A DNA stretch of 64,000 bases from Lepidodermella squamata (lineage: Eukaryota; Gastrotricha): the NCBI GenBank assembly GCA_047495785.1, contig JBLDXI010000010.1, forward strand, positions 744,001-808,000, written 5' to 3'. Under the pieces are notes generated by a model. The model saw nothing but the letters and a program-made list of their open reading frames with translations. It had not been told where the DNA came from and did not search any database. Both the position numbers and the translations under genes were made by a program. Below, piece after piece: positions 59,113 through 64,000 of the stretch. Numbering within the stretch: position 1 is the first letter of the stretch; each line of letters starts with the position of its first letter.

Positions 59113-62100
59113 ATTTCGTACGAATATATACGAATTTTGTCTACAAAAAGTCACGGGGTGTTATAAGTAAGTAGTAAGTGGTGTATAAGATAGTCAGTAG
59201 TCGTATGAGTAAGATGATGATGATGGCGTTTAATGATTGATCCGTGCGCGCGCGTGTGTGCTCGCCGCTCATTGGCTGCGCGCCGGCCAATCAGCATTCA
59301 GCTACGAGTGCGCGCGCACTGCGTGTATATTTTATGTACACACACACAGCGCCACCGCTTAGCTTATCGTTATTTGCCAACAAATGCGCGCGGTGGCTAA
59401 TACACTGCAATATGTTTGGTAACACGAAATGAAGATGAACGGAGAAGAGAACGTGTCGTATAGCATAGGCTAAGCTGCTGCCTGGCTGCCGATTGCCATC
59501 TTGGCTGTTGCAAGAAAATTGTTGCGCTAACACACGCGCGCAAGAATGTCATCTGCATTTCGCGCTTGCGAATGAATTAATACTACACATCATCATCATC
59601 ATTGTGTTTAGCGTCAATCACAACACGCGTAATAAAAATACCCGAAAAACTGACAACACATCCACCAGTCGTCGTTGATCTCTAATATAACGAGCATCGC
59701 GTGCGCGTATAGCCGGTCGACTTGTTCAACTCAAGCCCGCCAGCTTCCGGTTATTTCAGCTAACCGAAGTTTTTATTACGCCAGCAGAGAAATAATACCT
59801 GGTTTCAAGTTGAAGAATGCGATACGCAAATTCCCGCTGTGAAATGACGGACGGACGTCGAGGTGGACCGCTTGCTGTTTCGGTCAAGCGTTTAACAAAT
59901 TGCGCGTTGTTGGAATTAAATACCTCTCGCTCGCGCGCGCAAAATGAGCGAGTAAAATAAGCGCGCGCGCGCGCAAAAGTTAAGGTAGATTATTTATTTT
60001 TTTTATCCGCTCGCCTCGCTCTCCTTTGCGCACAAGTTAGTGCGCTGGATGATGAATAATTGACCAGATTTTTGTCACTCAATTTGCGCGCACCTGTGTG
60101 TGTCGGCGAGGCGCGCGATCACAATCGGCGTAATAACAATAATCGCCGTTTAGCCGGCGCTTGATCACCATCATCATCATCACCGCGATGGTATATGGCG
60201 CGGTTTATCACACCACTTTCGCGCTTTTTTCGCCGCATTATAACAATATACACGGCGGCGGAGTCAGCAATCAGCTATAAAGCTATAATATTGATCATAA
60301 TTATTACACGCAGCTTTTGTGCGGCGATGATGAGAGCGATAATAATTTTTACGGCTGTTATTATTATATAACACCTCTCGAGAGGGATGCAGCTCACACC
60401 TTAATGGCCGCGTGAAAAATTTATGAAATTACTCGCACCAAGTCAACGACTCTCGACGCTTTCCGCCGCCGTCGTCGCTGTCGATTATTATTTGTAATCA
60501 TCATCATCATCGTCGTCATAAATATAGAGACCGAAATCCAGCGCCAGGTAAACACGCGCAAAAATTGGCCACACCTAGCTGCGCGCACGCGTCACCGCTC
60601 TATATTATGGTGGATTATTTAAAAACAAGTGAGCTACTCGATGCGGCTATAACACATGATAATTATTTTAATAACAATAAACGACGACGATTATGTTAGA
60701 TGATGGCGGATAACAATGTGCGCGTGTTTTGACAAATTAACCGAGCGCTAAGTGGCTCTGGACAACGCGAACCTAGTAATGACCCGTCATTATATGGTGG
60801 CGCTATAATTAGCCGCCGGCGCCTGTCGCGGCCGATCAAAATTCGTCATTAAATGATATCTTCATATATGCGAAATAATGATAACAAAATTTAGAGATGC
60901 GCGCCCTTAAAAATAATACATTACATATGACACCAAGCCGCTATGTAATAAATGCCGCTGATGCGAGGCGACAAATGATTCCGTTGTCAATTCTATTAAG
61001 CGCGGCGTCTAAATGCGTATCTATCGCGGCCCAAGTGTCAATTGTCGCCGGATAATTTATAGATGCGGCCCTTTAAACGGCGGATAATAATATATAGCCG
61101 CGCTCATCACCGATAATTTTAATAATAAGTGTCACACTCGCCGCTTATCATTGTCATATTTCGACACCACTCGAGACGTATCGAGTCGAATATTATATAA
61201 TATATATCTTCCTCCCTCCTGTGTTTCGCCGAAAATATTACCGAAAATCGAGAACGCGGATTTTTCGTGTTATTATTTGTTATTATTATCATTACGTCGG
61301 TGATTGAAAGGTGCCCGGGATTTGCTGTGTTTGGATTTACGAATCACTTCGGTGTAAACACCCTGGATTTAGTGTAGCCATCGACAAGTTCGCATATTAT
61401 CCGCCTATAATACAAGTCAATCGAGCGTCTTAAATTGCGTTATTATTGCGCGCGATGTGTATGTAATATAAATTTGGCGCGCATCTGTTGCGCGATCTTT
61501 AATGCGCGCTTTTTATTGCTCCGTGCGCGCGCGCGATGATAAATAATAATGGATATCTAATTACCGCATGCTTGCACGCGCCCTAAGTTTTGACGCGCTA
61601 AATTTGGCGCAATTATTAAATTTAAATGTGTCAAAATTGTGATGCGCGTCGATGATGTTATCATGACAAATGACGACGATGATGATGATGATGATAATGG
61701 CGATGAACTTGCTGTAAACACCCTGCGATTAAATTGAGTGAAACATCTCGTCTCCGGTTTGAATGATGGCGGATAAATCAACCGGCGTTTGATTTGCTGC
61801 TGCTGCTGCACGCCTCATTATCTTATATATATATATGTAGCTGCTGATCAAATTCAATCTCACCCCTCGCCTATAGCCACTTGTCCCCTGGCGCGGTTAT
61901 TTTTATTGTTGTTATCATCATCATTGTTTCCGCAACACCAACGCGCAAATCAGAGGCGAAATGTGATAAATTTCGTAAAGTATTACGGCCGAAAATTGAG
62001 AGACGATCGCGGTTCGATTTTATTCTGCTCGGCTACATTTTTGCCCAGCCCCGGGACAGGATATGCGGCTACTGCGCATGATTGTTTGAATTTTGATCAG
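59113..62100. other. CpG-rich upstream region of Six3/6, no other gene
   Basis: Upstream of the Six3/6 start. Many CGCG runs, GATGAT/CATCAT microsatellites (around 60170, 60500 and 61675), and CACCCTG-type motifs near 61357 and 61713. A GC-rich stretch just upstream of the start (59250-59330) may contain the promoter. Small frames seen are low-complexity. Confidence 0.5.
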
Positions 62101-64000
62101 ATCTGAACTAAAATAAAAATGAAGAAAAATAAAGCGAGAATAAATATTCCGAGACCGGACCAGGAGAATTTCTGAAAAATTAAAATTAAAATATGGGTGA
62201 TTTTTTAATGTATGGTAAGTGGGCCATTTCGAAGATTAGGGAAGGTAAAATTGAATCCAAATGATCTGAAATCAAAGCTGGAAAACTGGACTTTGCAGAA
62301 AAGGAATTCAAACCGAACTTGCCGAAAAATTTAATTTCAATTTTTTCAAAATTTTGTGAGAATTCGGCTCTGTAGGAACCCAGATCCAAACTTCGCTGAA
62401 CATTTGAAACCTCTCGAAAGGTTCAGAGCTAGGAAGACATCGTTAGTTGCCTGGAATGAGACCTTTTCCAATCGAAATGACCTTATTTATGGTCATCAAT
62501 ATTGCCCGCCCTGACCTGAAATTTATTTTGGCGTGCATTTTTTTCAAACCATCACTAACCCTGCTTTCAAGATTAATGTTCGTTGCAATATTCTGCTGAG
62601 TCGATTTGTCTCAAAATTAGGACGTTGTAGATTCGGACGGATCGAATAGCAGCTGTACAACAGGTACTTGCGACACTATTATCGGAAGTTGGCGTGAGGC
62701 CTAGCCGGAAAAAGAACGCTGAGCCTGTAACTGAGACGTTAATGATGCGGAAAATAACAAGTGCGTATAAGTATAATGTGATATTATCACATTGAAGAGG
62801 ATGATCCGGATGTAGGATAAAAGGGGATGCCACCTTTATTGTCATACGCATATGCAACACTGTAACGGATACTGTCATGCGGAAGTAGGAGGAGGAGCAA
62901 AAGGCTCTGAAGCTGTTAAAAGACAGCTTTCATGAAAAACAAGGCTGCAAGGTACAGGGAACAGCTATCCTACTCGAACTAAAACTTCGGGTAGTAGTAG
63001 TAGTACCTTTCCTGATAGCAAATAGCAAGTTACCCAGCACCAGCAGCATCTTCGATCGGAAAATCCTCGGCAGCTCGCCAAAAGGGTTCCTGTAAAAATT
63101 TGAGGACTAAAAAATTAAGAGGTAAATGTTACACTTGCGAGATCGAATATTCAATCAAATGTTTTTTCAAGCATTTTCCCCCGTGCCTCATCGCCTCATC
63201 GATAGCTCACTTGCTTTCGTTGAATTGTCAGGTTGAGAAATTTCGTGGATCCTGAGAGTACCTACCTGAATTAGGTAGTTGAACTTTGGTTCCGCTTCAG
63301 AGAATTTATATTCATTTTTAACTCAATTTTTTTTTATTATTTTAAATAATTTAATATCACTTTTCCATTCGTTTTTGATTTTATTCGAATTAGGAATTGT
63401 CACATTTCTGATTTTTCAAACTGAGATGCTTCAGCGAGTATGGAAAGAAGTTTTCGCCGTTTCACATGGAAAAAGGAAGCGAATGAAAAAAAAACAGGTG
63501 TGAAACCTGAAGCCGCATGAAATGCTTAAAACGGAGTTCAAGGTCCGAAGAGGGGCAGTTCAGGAAGCCGAGAAGATAGCGAGGTGGATACGCCTTATTA
63601 TATATATCTTTCAAAAACGCAGCGATTTCCTCGAAAATTGCGAAATTCGAGGAGCGGATTCTAAAATTTTTTTAGCTCTAAAAACAAGTTCATAAAAAAG
63701 CACCTGAAGTTGTTCCTAATTTCAAACGAAAAAAGAACGAATATAATTCAGTTTTAACGAGGGCAAATGATAGGAATTTTTCAAATATTAAAAAAAAATC
63801 AGGAATGACGAAATCCGAGGTTTCCAAGTGAACGCTGTAAATTTTACGTTTCAAGATCTAAATTGAAGACCCGAAGGTTAAATTTCGCTTAAATCCTAAA
63901 ATTTAATTGGATATTCGGGTTCAAAGTCTTTCTTCGAATTTCAATTTTTTTATTACGATGCCAAAATATTAGGAAAATTTAGCACTGGAACCTCAATTTG
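62101..64000. other. AT-rich end of window, no gene recognised
   Basis: The CpG-rich texture stops near 62100. Only short frames without recognisable content; a GTA microsatellite run lies at about 62992-63004. Confidence 0.5.

Overview
The window is animal nuclear DNA. It carries multi-exon genes with very short GT-AG introns (mostly about 50-70 bp), secreted and membrane proteins built from LamG, EGF, ShKT and Sushi modules, intronless class C (GABA-B-like) receptors, and an unmistakable Six3/6 (Optix-type) homeobox gene. CpG is not depleted, and an interstitial CCCTAA tract suggests TTAGGG-type telomeres. I cannot fix the phylum; a compact-genome invertebrate fits.

Layout. From 0.1 to 46 kb is a segmentally duplicated receptor cluster. 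Three intronless class C GPCRs (130-2469 +, 16130-18508 -, 43655-46051 +) are interleaved with three paralogous giant genes, all on the minus strand (4205-12664, 19086-30039, 33181-41778). I reconstructed each giant gene exon by exon. The encoded protein is about 2.2-2.3 thousand residues: signal peptide, five LamG-like/EGF modules, a Cys-rich stretch with an AbfB-like beta-trefoil, more EGF repeats, two ShKT domains, five Sushi/CCP domains, one transmembrane helix and a conserved basic cytoplasmic tail. Copies 1 and 2 are open throughout. Copy 3 has lost two EGF exons and carries a 572-bp transposon in an exon that creates a stop codon. A decayed GPCR 3' end beside copy 1 (2944-3092) and a decayed LamG exon beside GPCR2 (15470-15745) suggest that the duplicating unit was a GPCR plus a giant-receptor gene.

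Several non-autonomous DNA transposons with clear terminal inverted repeats and target-site duplications lie in and between the copies: a TA-flanked 2.35-kb element, a TTAA-flanked MITE, an 8-bp-TSD MITE with a small acidic ORF, a TAA-flanked GTCGCG-rich MITE, and a probable fifth at 52.3 kb. There are also relics of a non-LTR retrotransposon endonuclease, an unrecognised gene fragment, and a frameshifted KY/hillarin-like pseudogene (46166-47380).

From about 50.8 to 62 kb the sequence is CpG-rich and gene-poor and holds only the four-exon Six3/6 gene (55898-59112 -). This region is dotted with a recurring CACCCTG-cored motif, including five copies in under 200 bp of the large intron and one overlapping the Six3/6 stop codon. 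The last 2 kb are AT-rich and show no gene.

Functional reading (inference): the cluster looks like a locus of paired surface proteins, a small-ligand-type GPCR and a large carbohydrate/adhesion-type receptor, undergoing birth-and-death evolution next to a conserved developmental regulator. All coordinates and splice sites were worked out by eye.
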